NCBI RefSeq assembly: GCF_032854445.1
Contig: NC_088305.1
Coordinates: 14,867,717 to 14,931,716, forward strand
DNA: 64,000 nt
Reading direction: 5' to 3'
Origin: Liolophura sinensis
Lineage: Eukaryota > Mollusca > Polyplacophora > Chitonida > Chitonidae
Below, one piece after another: positions 33,998 to 45,694 of the stretch (positions are counted from its first letter, which is position 1; each line of letters opens with the position of its first letter). Under the pieces are notes generated by a model. The model had not been told where the DNA came from and did not search any database. It saw only the letters and a list, made by a program, of their open reading frames with translations. Position numbers and translations under genes: made by a program.

Positions 33998-34045
33998 ATG
34001 GCGGGTAGTGCATGTCCCGGAGGAGGCTGTGAATCAGACCAAGAG
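33998..34045 (+). CDS. Candidate first coding exon, unknown protein
   Basis: Exactly 16 codons from the ATG in AATATGGCGG to a splice donor (CAAGAG/GTAATG), reading MAGSACPGGGCESDQE. The start sits in a YY1/TISU-like context 30 bp after a CRE and 66 bp after a CCAAT box. CpG content is higher than nearby. No downstream exon was identified in the window, and I do not recognise the protein from these residues. A chance ATG is possible. Confidence 0.3.
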
Positions 34046-34049
34046 GTAA

Positions 34050-35825
34050 TGGAGTGTTAGAGAGACTACGTGTATGTCAGTGATGTTGGTGAGTATAAAC
34101 TGTTTGGTAGTTGTCTGCCAAAGAATTTGACGACTCCAAGTGGATGAAGTCACGTGGTTACATACTTAGAACCTTATGTTACCTAAATACAAGCTTCACC
34201 GTCGTTCTGGTCTTTATTAACACATGCCTTCAAACATAAGATTAGTAGAATCAGCACGAAACAGTATACAAAATGGAGGACGAGAATTCGATCAATGTGT
34301 TGACTTCTTTTCTTGTGGCCGTTTCAAGCCATAGTTCTTTAGTGGTTTTTTTGTGTGTGTTACCTTGAATAGAGAAACGGGTTTTTAGAAAATTGTTTCC
34401 AAAGTGAATGGCGGATATCTATTTGTTTATTTTACTGCCACGAACAGCATGGAGTACATGGATGAAAGCGAGAGCTCTAATTCGTCAACCATTTTGAAAA
34501 AAGCATACCACATTATACTTGTTTCCTGCAAGCATGAAAAAGCAGATCACAATCTCCATTTCAGAACCATGAAAGCTCTAGGACTATTTGAGGTGTTCCT
34601 AGTCCCTTACTTGATTTGCAAAATCTGTGTTGATGTCTTTATTTCATCACTTCCATAACCGAATGTTCTTCATAAATCCATTTGATCTATAATTTGCTCA
34701 GAAAAACAGATTGATTCGTCAAATAAATATTTCGAGGTTAACACTTTTAGAGTGCAGAATTAAGGTCTATTTTCATTGGCGAAGTGAAGTTCCTATGGGA
34801 GTAGGCGAAATGGGTATTAATCCGCGGTTAATTGAAAGTTGATAGAACGCGGATTTCCACGCATCTTGAATCAGGCCGCAGATCGAGGAAGACTCTCCTC
34901 CCTTATCCCTCGGAGGAATTTCTATTAACGGCTGAAACAAGGGAAGTAGTGTGAGCCTTTACAAGGTTACCGAGACATTCTCAAATTTCTCAAATAAGCT
35001 GCAAAATTGATCGGATTATCGTCCTCCATTTTCCACATGGCTTCCCTCATCAATTCCACCTCGCCACAAATGTTCTCATACTGCATGCGCACTTCGTCCA
35101 AAGGCTTTATCGAGTGTTATCAGCAGTTTACAGCAGCGCCCGGACAACACTGGAAATATTTCTGCCATATACCCTACTGGTGACGGCAGAGGCCTTTAGT
35201 CTGGCCTTAGGCTGCTTGCACAGAGGTTTTCCAAGGTTTTTGTGACACAAGTGTGTCATCTTCCAGTAGATCCAGCTTACAGCGTTCTGTCTAACATGCA
35301 ACTAGAAATTCATGACTGCAAAAAATAATTTACGATATCTGCACAAAGGAATTGTAAGGTGAATGTAATTTTTCGAAGTCACCTACTGCATATTACTGTT
35401 TGCATGAATACCTTTCGACGTTATCGGGATATTATGCAGTGTTTGACTCGTACATAAAGGCGGTCTGTCTAAATGCATAATATACCAGTCGATAACTTTT
35501 TCATTCCTTCATTTTCAAAAGAGTTCTACACCATCATGATTCGACAACTAACAACAAAACAACATATGAACAAATTCTCGTAACATCATGTTGAGGCAAA
35601 TAAGTTGCAAAAGTCTTTGCAAACCGAGTGGAATTTTATGGATTACAAGTCTATCTAAGACAAGCGTTTGTACTTAACTTTAATGTTGGGACGATCGTAA
35701 ATATTTCCAACAAGGTCCAGCCGATCTGAATATTTGACTGTTAGTTACGACGATCGTGGTTTAAATTCCTTCGTATAAGAGGCTGTCGGTTGTAATTTAC
35801 GACTATAGTAGTAATTATAGTGATT
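34050..35825. other. No gene seen
   Basis: If the exon at 33998 is real this is intron. The 84-codon ORF at 34404-34658 (MEYMDESESSNSS then a hydrophobic C-terminus) has no family match, and no matching splice sites were found around it. Confidence 0.4.
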
Positions 35826-35947
35826 TACACGACAATCAACTTAAGCTTATTGTCCAGTGATCAACACGACAATCAATGTAAGCTTATTGTCATGTGATCA
35901 ACACGACAATCAACTTAAGGTTATTGTCCTGTGATCAACACGACAAC
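35826..35947 (+). repeat. 37-bp tandem repeat, 3.3 copies
   Basis: The unit is ACACGACAATCAACTTAAGC, TTATTGTCCAGTGATCA, with small differences (CATGTGATCA, CCTGTGATCA). ATTGTC/GACAAT inside each unit gives internal dyad symmetry. Confidence 0.9.
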
Positions 35948-36009
35948 ATGACCACGGTTCGCAATAAAGGATGAAGCCTGAGCGGCGTTAAAAATAGAGA
36001 ACAACATAC

Positions 36010-36152
36010 CAAATGTATATGCTCATCGATAAAGTATCCCTCAGGAAGGTTAAAAAGCATAACGTTTTGTTTTTGTGACGTATCAAAACTGAGATATCGC
36101 AGTTTAAAGTAAGTAAAACCACGCATACTGAGACAATCGAAAGTGCCGCCAT
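36010..36152 (-). CDS. Candidate first exon with signal-peptide-like N-terminus
   Basis: The ATG at 36152 lies in AAACATGGCGGCAC, a TISU/YY1-like context, 11 bp after an inverted CCAAT (GATTGG) on the same strand. It reads MAALSIVSVCVVLLTLNC and continues open for 47 codons to a donor-like TTTG/GTATGT at 36009. Residues 2-17 form one hydrophobic stretch, fitting a signal peptide or membrane anchor. The downstream part is unremarkable. No second exon was found, and it is one of several ATGGCG starts in the window, so it may be coincidental. Confidence 0.22.
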
Positions 36153-36174
36153 GTTTTTTAACCAATCAGGCACG

Positions 36175-36844
36175 AGTTATTTCTATAACCGGAGAACACG
36201 TTTTTTCACGCATATATCATGTACATCACCCGAGCCCTGTTTTGCCTTTTCACCATATGTGGGTGGGGTACAAGTGACGCGACATCGTGTTTGGGGTTGT
36301 TCTAAGATGGAATGGTTTCGCTAGATTAATCCATTAAGAGTTGATTTACAGATTTACCAAGCCCGTCAGAGCAAAAACAACAGTGGCCTTTAGGACTGTT
36401 TTCAATACCTTTTCGGAAAGAACTCAAGTTGTGTTATTCGTCGTCTTTAATTGTAGCCAGTGATATAGTATTCGGTATGGTCTAAATAAGTTTAAGAAAA
36501 AAAAAACTATGGTCGAAGAATATCATAGTTGTGTTTCCATTATACCCTTATCGTATACTTACTTTCATATTGTTTATACCCATGCAGGGAGCAGTTGTTT
36601 ATTCCTACTTTAAAGGCCATATAAAAAAAACAGGTAAGCATCCCTCTTGAAAATGCCACACTACTGAAAACTAGCATACTTTATGATTTATTAGAAATAT
36701 CAAGTTTGCACAAGATAAAATAATCAGATATATACACGAACTTATGGAACGGAGTCAAGCAAATACAGTCTAATACACACCAACAAAGTAATCCCTCCTA
36801 GTATGTTAAGATTGCTATAGCAGCTGGGCCGCTGTAATATGAAA
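36175..36844. other. No gene seen
   Basis: AT-rich spacer with a short A run near 36500. No feature was recognised. Confidence 0.45.
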
Positions 36845-37165
36845 ACTTTTAGCACATGGGAGAACCAGAGTAGCGACAACGGTTTGATAGCTGGCAAATG
36901 GTCACGCGCGTACGGCCTCGTGTTACCTGAGTTATGGTTTTGTCCATGTGAAGATTAATTACAATTTATTAGACGCCATTGGTCTAAAATACTCAAAATG
37001 CTTTGTTATCAACGCATTTAACATACAATAACAAAGACAAGACTGCAGAAAACATGAATTAACAGACGTACATCATGAATTGCGCTTACGCCTTCTTCAT
37101 CGAATAATCGATTCTACAATTGTACATTGATTAGTTTCCGGATTGACACTTTAATTTACTGACGG
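36845..37165 (+). repeat. Unnamed interspersed repeat, copy 4
   Basis: Carries 'AGCGACAACGGTTTGATAGC', TGGCAAATGGTCACGCG, then a deletion of the middle, TTTATTAGACGCCATTGGTC, 'AATGCTTTGTTATCAACGCA' and 'CATCGAATAATCGATTCTAC'. It runs into the composite array at about 37196. Confidence 0.72.
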
Positions 37166-37195
37166 AATGAGTGGATTTCAATTACTGATTGGCTG

Positions 37196-38592
37196 GTTGA
37201 CAGTTCTCTGGTTGTTTGGATGCTTTTTTCACACTTGGATGGATGGATTTATTGATGGATTCTTCTTGGATGAGAGTTTGCTGGATATTTGGATGCTATC
37301 TTTCACACATGGTCTGGCTGATGGATCTATTGATGGATGGATGGACTGACGGATGGGTTGGATGACAGTTTGCTGGATATTTGGATGCTATCTTTCACAC
37401 ATGGTATGGCTGATGGATCTATTGATGGATTCTTCTTGGATGAGAGTTTGCTGGATGTTTGGATGCTATCTTTCACACATGGTCTGGCTGATGGATCTAT
37501 TGATGGATAGATGGACTGACGGATGGGTTGGATGACAGTTTGCTGGATATTTGGATGCTGTCTTTCACACATGGTCTGGCTGATGGATCTATTGATGGAC
37601 GGATGGATTGACGGATGGGTTGGATGACAGTTTGCTGGATATTTGGATGCTTGCTTTCACACATGGTATCGCTGATGGATCTATTGATGGATTCTTCTTG
37701 GATGAGAGTTTGCTGGATGTTTGGATGCTATCTTTCACACATGGTTTGGCTGATGGATCTATTGATGGACGGGTGGATTGACGGATGGGTTGGATGACAG
37801 TTTGCTGGATATTTGGATGCTATCTTTCACACATGGTCTGGCTGATGGATCTATTGATGGATTCTTCTTGGATGACAGTTTGCTGGATATTTGGATGCTA
37901 TCTTTCACACATGCTCTGACTGATGGATCTATTGATGGATGGATGGATGGATTGACGGATCGGTTGGATGACAGTTTGCTGGATATTTGTATGCTATCTT
38001 TCACACATGGTCTGGCTGATGGATCTATTGATGGACGGATGGATTGACGGATGGGTTGGATGACAGTTTGCTGGATATTTGGATGCTTGCTTTCACACAT
38101 GGTATGGCTGATGGATCTATTGATGGATTCTTCTTGGATGACAGTTTGCTGGATATTTGGATGCTATCTTTCACACATGCTCTGACTGATGGATCTATTG
38201 ATGGATGGATGGATGGATTGACGGATCGGTTGGATGACAGATTGCTGGATATTTGGATGCTATCTTTCAAACATGGTATGGCTGATGGATCTATTGATGG
38301 ATTCTTCTTGGATGACAGTTTGCTGGATATTTGGATGCTTGCTTTCACACATGGTCTGGCTGATGGATCTATTGATGGGTGGATGGATTGACGGATGGGT
38401 TGGATGACAGTTTGCTGGATATTTGGATGCTTGCTTTCACACATGGTCTGGCTGATGGATCTATTGATGGGTGGATGGATTGACGGATCGGTTGGATGAC
38501 AGTTTGCTGGATATTTGGATGCTTGCTTTCACACATGGTATGGCTGATGGATCTATTGATGGATTCTTCTTGGATGACAGTTTGACCGATAA
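37196..38592 (+). repeat. Composite tandem array of 78- and 92-96-bp units, about 16 copies
   Basis: All units share 'GTTTGCTGGATATTTGGATG', CTATCTTTCACACATGGT and CTGATGGATCTATTGATGGA. They differ in the linker: a short class has TTCTTCTTGGATGA (78 bp) and a longer class has GATGGATTGACGGATGGGTT (92-96 bp, varying in GATG count). The two classes alternate irregularly. The 78-bp class is divisible by three and the long class mostly is not, so long ORFs on both strands break up. The GATG/GGAT-rich linker probably drives expansion. Confidence 0.95.
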
Positions 38593-38599
38593 ATGCAAA

Positions 38600-39245
38600 T
38601 GGATGGGTGAATTAGTTCGTTTACAGTTATGATTGTTTTCATGCTTGTTTTCACGCTTGCTTGAGTTGGTGGATTGATGAGTGAGTGGATTGGTTTGTGA
38701 CCATGTGGTTTGTTGATTGGATGTCTGATTGATTGAATGTTTAGATGAATGGATTACTGACTTAATCCAAAAAGAGGAACATGTCAATATACAGAGCATT
38801 GTATGACATGTGGGCAATGACAATCGCACGCATTACGTCAAGCACAATGTCTTGAGTCTATATATAGTTAAACCCCGTCATGACAAGAACATTATATCGT
38901 GCCACCACAGTGTATATGTTAATCATCTCTGCGTGGGCAAAATGTCTACACACACGAACGTATAATTTGTAAATTGACTTTTTGTTTTTTCTGAAAGTGT
39001 AAAAACCGCAGGACATAAGCCGGTTGCATTATCAGGAGAGCAACTTTAGCGGCTTTGCTAACGACATCACTCACTTCAATATTTCATCCACTACAATCGC
39101 TGGAAAATATCGCTCAACGCATATTGCCGATAACAAAACTTAAATAATGTATGAATAAAGTCTTATTGCACAGATATTTGTTCAAACTAGCCGTCGGCTC
39201 CCACATTTTGCCGACGTGTGTGCTGGTGCACCGCGTGGAAGCGTT
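38600..39245. other. No gene seen
   Basis: AT-rich spacer with decayed GATT-rich sequence at its left edge. Nothing coding was identified. Confidence 0.45.

Positions 39246-39248
<3 letters not shown>

Positions 39249-39308
<60 letters not shown>
39249..39308. repeat. (TA)n microsatellite
   Basis: About 30 uninterrupted AT/TA dinucleotides. Confidence 0.95.
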
Positions 39309-39310
<2 letters not shown>

Positions 39311-39908
39311 CAAGAGACGGAATGGCGTGAAATAAAGTGTATAAGCTTTACCTTAAACGAATGCTCCTCTCTGTGTGTTTACTGTTGGCCAATTGTAGAT
39401 GGGTCTGTTTTGTCTCTTCTTTCAATAAAAAAAAGTAAAAATGATGTATTGTCCGAGGTCCAGTGAAGCAAGTCGGCGCAGCGCTTTCCATCAATTTCCT
39501 CTTTTCTCAACCTTTCTGGGTGAATCAAGCGCATACAAATCAGTTAAACCTCTTCCCTGTGGTTTTGCAAACTGTTACATGTACTTACAATGTCACAAAA
39601 AAGTGCATTTTGCCCAGAGTGGATATCGGGCATATTTAAAGAACGACACAGCCTTATTCACCTGTAAACATACACTTTCACTAATGTTTCAACTTAGTAG
39701 AAATTACAGGTGACCAAAAAATTTGCAATCAAAGTTCCTATAGTTGTTCTAACTGCCATTAAAAAATTGAAGTTCGAAGAAAAACGTGGTAGTTGGATAC
39801 GTATACACAAATTTCTTTCGTTACATTCTTCATCTACTGACAGATCAACCTCCAATTAATATGACTTAAAACTTCATCGGGGACCTTCGAGTTCGAACTC
39901 GTTTATCG

Positions 39909-40160
39909 ATGAAGGTTGAAAAAGTCAAACTATATCATGTGAGCTGTCAAAAACGTTATGCCACGATTTTTGAGCACATTCACTGTAGCATGAGCCTCTT
40001 AAAACAGACGAAAAAAGAATCTGAAGTTCCTAAAGGAAAGAGGTGTCATTTGTGCAGCGGGACAAAGATGAGAGAGGTGATCAGTAAATCAGTCTCAACA
40101 AAACGTTGCCTAACATTTTTCACCATTCACATGACACACCAGGGCTGTTTTTACCTTTGA
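39909..40160 (+). CDS. His/Cys-rich fragment, possible domesticated or transposon zinc-binding exon
   Basis: An 83-codon ORF reading KVKLYHVSCQKRY near the start and KGKRCHLCSGTKM about 40 residues later. A Y-H-x-x-C segment followed by a C-x-x-C pair resembles the N-terminal zinc-binding regions that precede transposase-like or KRAB/BTB-type proteins in marine invertebrates, though I cannot name the family. Charged residues (KQTKKESEVPKGK) separate the two parts. The frame ends in a stop at 40160, with no obvious donor. It looks more protein-like than surrounding ORFs. It could be a decayed exon. Confidence 0.3.
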   Translation: MKVEKVKLYHVSCQKRYATIFEHIHCSMSLLKQTKKESEVPKGKRCHLCSGTKMREVISKSVSTKRCLTFFTIHMTHQGCFYL

Positions 40161-40164
40161 CGAC

Positions 40165-42975
40165 AAAAGACTGTTTCACAAGGCCTTTTTACGTTCTCTT
40201 TGCTGCCTATATTTGTATTTACTGATTTGGATATTGTATACGTCTGAACAGTATTTTTGCTGAAACGATGTCTGAAAAGGGAAGAAAAAATATAGGTTAT
40301 TTGATTTCCTTGATTGTATAGGTTTTAACGCTAAAAATGTAATGTTTTATGTCATGATATTGTTTGTTGTTAAAGTAGAAAAAACATAAAATTGATGCCA
40401 AAATCAGATGACAGAGGGTGAAAATGTATTTGCGAAAATGGTCTTTGATATTTTTTTCCTGATTTCTTTCTTTCAAAAAAAAGGGGCATGTGAAAATATA
40501 TTTATATATAATATATTTTGGACAACCTCTTGTTATATATTTTGCGTAGTAATGTTCTAAACAAGGATGTGATGCATGTCTAATAAATTTATTTGAATGT
40601 AGATTTGTTGTTAATATCACATGTATTTAATCTGAATTATGATAATATGTATGACAATACTAAAACTATCAATACGATCAAAATCCAGGATAAACACATT
40701 TGCTAAATGATAAGACCAAATTTTAGTGCAAATATATTCATCAAACATGAGTTAAATCCTCATTGATAACATTATTATACAAAGACAATATATACCAGGA
40801 GGTGTTCCCAAATACCACAATACAAAAATTATTATTAAGAGTCTTTCACTCTTTCAAGACAAATCGAAAAAAGTACTGAGGATTGAATTTACAACTAACT
40901 TCACGCACTCTTTCATCTGAACTTCATGTAATTTTTATCTTTTTCTCCATCAATAAGAAAACTGGTCATCCTTGTATTGACTAAAATGTCCACTGAGCAA
41001 CCTTATATACGGCTGACATTAACCACTCATACAAGACTAGGAGTGTCCATGTCGGCTTTACATGCTTGTAGATAGCTGACGGAACGTGCTCACTAGAAAT
41101 CGACAGATTACATTGTGAAAAAAAAAATTGGTGAGCATATTGTGGTACATATACCACCCAAGTGGCAGTAAAAGACATTAATCTGATCGGTCCGGCGTTA
41201 AAACCATTCCGCTATCAGACGATCGGATAACTAAAGACATTTCTTTGTCCAAAAAAGCTGGGTGCCTAGATAGCGTGTCAAAATGAACACATTAAAACCT
41301 GATTTACGCTTTATATCTTCTACTCTGGCTTAACGCATAGCGCCAGTTTTTGCGTACGTCTGAGGGACACACACAAGAAAAAAAGATATTTCCATCATAT
41401 TTAACCATTGTCTCAATTCCGGCTCCAGCTTTCTTACATCGCAGGCGGATAACAGCCATAACTGTCCCGTTGTTGATGTTTAGTTCCGGCCCACCTCAAG
41501 ACGGACGCTGATTATATCTGAAAGCTGTCACCAAGCATGGAAACTTGCATCTGATAATGCTTCGATGTCAAAGCGCGGCTTAAATCAATTTTATAGTGGC
41601 TCAAGTAAAACAGGAAACAGTTTATGTCATGCCATAATGGGTAATATAATCTTATGAGAATATTGTACCCATTTTGCAAATTCAGTAAACTTCAATATGA
41701 CCAGGGTACTGGTATTTTGTATAATTCCTTCTGCAGTGTGCAAGCCTACTGTTGACTGCAAACGAGAGTCAGACTGATACATTAATTAAACGCTTGACGT
41801 TTATAGATGGTTTTGAATTTTGGTTGTTTGATAAAATGGTTTTAGCATGTGATTTACTGGCTAGTTGGTATTTGCCTGCTTACAGAATGTTCCACTAGGC
41901 GACTGATTGATCGTCTTAATGCATTACTGGGGGGAATTTATTGATGGACCGATGGGTTATTTCAAAGTTTGGTTTGCTATTTTGAATTAATAAATAAGAG
42001 GTTATCGGATGCAGCAATGGCATTAAGTCTAAATAAGTGCTTGATGTTTGATTGCAGTATGTTTGATTGAGAGTATGAATGCCTACCTGTATGGGTATCT
42101 GACACAGTAACCAATCCACTGGCTGACCGGTAGACACGTGATCACAATAATGATACATTGTGTAATACAGATAAACCTTTTCAATACAAAATAAGTTAAG
42201 ATAGGGACGATATAGGGTGACGACAACCGGTATTTGGTCACAAATAACCATCGCTTCATCACCTTCCTTTTTTGGTAGTTCAAAGTTATCAGGATGTTTC
42301 GCACCAGTACTTAAACAGGACCATTCTGTTAGCCCTTAACAACACGATTTGAGATTTTAAATCAAGAGCAAGAATGAAGTTTATGATCGTTTTGGTGCTG
42401 GGATAATGAGGTGACCACTTATAGACCACATGCCTCGGCAGATCGTCATCAATAAAAGTTCCCACGCAACTGTAACACACAGCACTGGGTTATTCCGTGC
42501 GACTTTACACCATCTTGAGTTTAAATCAGAATTGATCCTTGTTTGAATATTTAGTGCTGTAATTAAATACTATCCGGCACGCGATCCTGTTCCTAAGTCA
42601 CTGTCAGAGAGTACAAGGGTATTAAGGCAGACGTGACTAGCATTTACATGGAAAACATGTATTCAAGAGATGTCTTGAAATTTCGCATTGAATCACTTGT
42701 AGGATACTGAGATCGGATTACGAGATCGGAATTCCAGGCACAGCTATGACTCCGTGTTTGTTTGTTTGTTTGTTTTTAGCCCCATGGATATGCATAGGTA
42801 CAATGAGCAGGGATTGTTACATCTCCAGTATTCTGGTTTCAGCAGCAATTAAAAAAGAAGCATCAAAAACGGCTGAGAACAAAAGTTGATGATTTTTTAA
42901 CTGGTGTGAACATGAATACAGTCAAAAAAATGTATGATACGACAAAATCATTTGTTTATAATCAGAATTATTTGT
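40165..42975. other. Long stretch without a gene
   Basis: AT-rich throughout. Holds a (GTTT)n run at about 42757-42776 and short ORFs with no resemblance to known families. A weak match to the unnamed repeat near 42180-42250 is too poor to call. Confidence 0.5.
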
Positions 42976-43090
42976 TACTTATTTATTTATTTGATTGGCA
43001 TTTTACGCCGTTTTCAATAATATTTCACTTATAGGACGTCAAAGGAAACCAGGCAGAGCCCATGGGAAACCCACGACCATCTGCAGATTA
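42976..43090 (-). mobile_element. 5'-truncated SINE with perfect 12-bp target-site duplication
   Basis: On the minus strand it covers only the 3' part: AATCTGCAGATGGTCGTGGG, TTTCCCATGGGCTCTGCC, 'GAAATATTATTGAAAACGGC', GTAAAATGCCAATC and the AAAT tail. AGAATTATTTGT lies on both sides (42964-42975 and 43091-43102), proving insertion as a short copy. Confidence 0.9.
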
Positions 43091-43102
43091 AGAATTATTT
43101 GT

Positions 43103-43980
43103 CTTACTCACAATAATTTGAAGTGAGACGTTTGTATAAATACGCGGTTTCCATGACTGTGCTTTAAAACAACAAAAAATAATGAATATCAGAGCTGATA
43201 AAAAAAAAAATACATGTACGCCAAGGCAATGTCCATACATATCTACAGATTACATGTATCACAGGCTCTTCATAAACATCAGGAATGGGGCTAAAGTTGT
43301 CCCAGGCATGTGCATATGATGAGTTTAGAGCACATGTATAGGATGCTTTCTTATCCAAACAACGTGGGCTGCATCTGCCTGGGCTGCCGATAAACGCGCT
43401 CAGGTGAGACCGAATGTACGTGACTGACAAGGCGGTCTATTTCTCAGCGGTGTAGCTGCAACAGCCGGCAACATGACGTGGAATGAAACAGACATGGTGT
43501 CAATGTCAATTTGATGTGTACCCTGTCAAACATTACAGTAGAACCTGACACGTTGTAACATTGTAGACACGGAACTACAATCTATTTTTGACGTAACGAT
43601 GGCTCAAGGTCACTTGACGGATTGCAAAACATGCTGCCTTCCTAGTATCTCTTTCCATTTTGTGTTGACAAACGGAAACTGACAATGAGGTTGAGAAAAT
43701 ACGTAGTTAGTCTACAGTCCCTAAGAAAGAAAGCTGCAAGTGAAAGATTTTAGACAATGACAAAAAATTACCATGCTGTTCCTCATATATACAGATAATA
43801 GCTGCCATATGTACATTGCAGGCAAGGGAAATCTGTTATTATCATTGTACAGTTGACAGATTTAGTTTTTCGGTTTTCAGTAGAATAACGAGAATAGCGC
43901 CGATAAAACAAAAGTGAACCGCGCAGGTGTCGCATGTTCATTTCACATGACTGGTAATTTGCAGACAAAGGTATAGAGAT
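43103..43980. other. No gene seen
   Basis: AT-rich spacer. The minus ORFs here (for example 43164-43430) lack recognisable domains. If the exon set at 44.0-44.6 kb is real, this is its 3' flank or 3' UTR. Confidence 0.4.
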
Positions 43981-43985
43981 TAGTT

Positions 43986-44584
43986 TCAAATACTGAAATA
44001 GATGACGCCTGCAAAACACATAAGTAAAAACACATGAAAGATACTTCCACATCCATATGAACAGTTGAGGCGTAATTCACAAACATATATTTATGTAAAT
44101 TCACATCAGAACTACTTCCCGCTACAAGTCAAACCTGAAATGCATTCGAAATGCCCGTTCAATCAGACAGAGTCAAGAATAAACAAAACGATAAAGACAA
44201 ACGACTAAACAGCATAATGTATGTAGATATTTCAAATGCGAAAACTGCGTCGGACATAAAAGTACTGAAGAGAAAAAGCGACTTACCTTTAGTTAGTTTT
44301 TTGAAATTCTGAAAAACAGACATTCCAAGTCCATGTGCAATGTTAATAATATAACCGTCATTCAGAGCTGTAAACATAAGCAGGCCTACATGTATAATCC
44401 ACTTTTAAAGAAATTTCACAGAGTCTTGTATTTTGTTCGGTTTCCTTAATCGAGGCAAGCAGGTTTGATGTAGGTAGAAATAAGTTACCGTATCCAGTAC
44501 CTGCAAAGTTGTTACAACTTTCTATGAGTTGGGAGGAATTCCACGGAGCTTGTTGGAGAGACGAGTATCTATTTAGTTTATTTT
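43986..44584 (-). CDS. Candidate three-exon coding segment, unknown protein
   Basis: Three splice-consistent pieces on the minus strand. Exon A (44584-44501, 84 bp) follows a pyrimidine run ending GCCGGCAG and ends TTTGCAG/GTACTG. Exon B (44367-44287, 81 bp) follows GCTTATGTTTACAG and ends CTAAAG/GTAAGT, the best donor in the window; it reads NDGYIINIAHGLGMSVFQNF. A third piece begins at 44008 after TTTACTTATGTGTTTTGCAG and reaches a stop after about eight codons (43986). A and B are both phase 1-1, so the frame is kept across both introns (133 and 278 bp). No family is recognised. An upstream start exon might lie at 44.6-44.9 kb, where several frames are open. Confidence 0.33.
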
Positions 44585-44599
44585 CTGCCGGCAAAAAAG

Positions 44600-45690
44600 C
44601 GCAAAGTAGCGTACCGACATGCAGTCAGAGTAGGTAACAAATCACCTTTTGCTGGGATACATGTTAGGTTTTAGTGGGGAAATCCGATGCCAGAAAGGTG
44701 AGAAAAAACATCCTGGTGAAATCATCTCGAAGAGGGGAATGGGAGAAAAACTGGCAAAACAGGAAAGATTCATCTTTTGAGGAAGGTTGTAAGATGACAG
44801 CTTTTCGATTCCATCTATAAACACAGCACGAGCGGGCAATTGTAAACAATATCGCAGTTCCAAAAACTTTTCACGGCTAGCTTATAATAGTTGCAGAATT
44901 CGGCCCGACGCTCGCCGCTCGGATGTCGCCTGCCGGCTAACTTGACGGATAGTTGAGAACGAAAATCTGTCCGTAGCATCAGTGAAAGGCCATGTGTTGG
45001 CGATACATGGAATCATGGATTCCCACACAGGCCATTTTCCGCTTGATCACCATTCCTGCAAACCTGACGCCTGTGTTAGTCAGTGAACACGACGATACAG
45101 CGAGGCGAATCCATTAGCACAACAGGGAGTCCTGGCAAGCAACAAGTGAAAAGCAATCGACCGTTCCAATTGGAAAAGGGTAGGAAATAATACGTTGGCC
45201 ATTTAAGTGAAGTACAGCTACATGTACACTAGACATCTTTTACTTTGCAAGCGAGATCGATAATGTGCCTGATGTCTACCGCCCCTTACGGCAATGTTCC
45301 GTGTACTGGCATGGATCAATTCTTGTAATGAAAAGAAACATCTGTTATATATGTTCGTTAAAGTACTTAAAACATACAGAATTAAATGTAAGCTTATACA
45401 TGTGTAATTATAAAAATAACTTCATAAATATATTTCATAGTGAGTTTCAAGAAGTTGCAGACTACAGCTCTGTGGTATGTATGGTTATACATTAAAAATG
45501 AAGACAGGGCGCATTTTGACTTCAGTTGTGCTCTTGCTATGGAGCTTTTCACTTACAAATATGAAAATTTAAACATCCCTGTAAACATTTGATTGGTGTA
45601 TTAAACGCTATGCCTTTGACCATAGAGATCGCACGTTCTCAGACGCTGTCGCTGGTTGAGCTGCTGCCTTATGTCAGGAGGTTTCTGATA
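44600..45690. other. No assigned gene; GC-richer patch
   Basis: 44890-44945 is GC-rich (GGCCCGACGCTCGCCGCTCG) and could be a 5' end for the minus-strand exon set below it, but no start codon there is decisive. The remainder is AT-rich and featureless. Confidence 0.35.
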
Positions 45691-45694
45691 AGAA

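Noticed and set aside
37167-38829. Overlapping ORFs on both strands rich in D/G/S or P/S/I/D
   Set aside because: Products of the 78/92-bp array. Both strands are open and frames break at units of non-triplet length.
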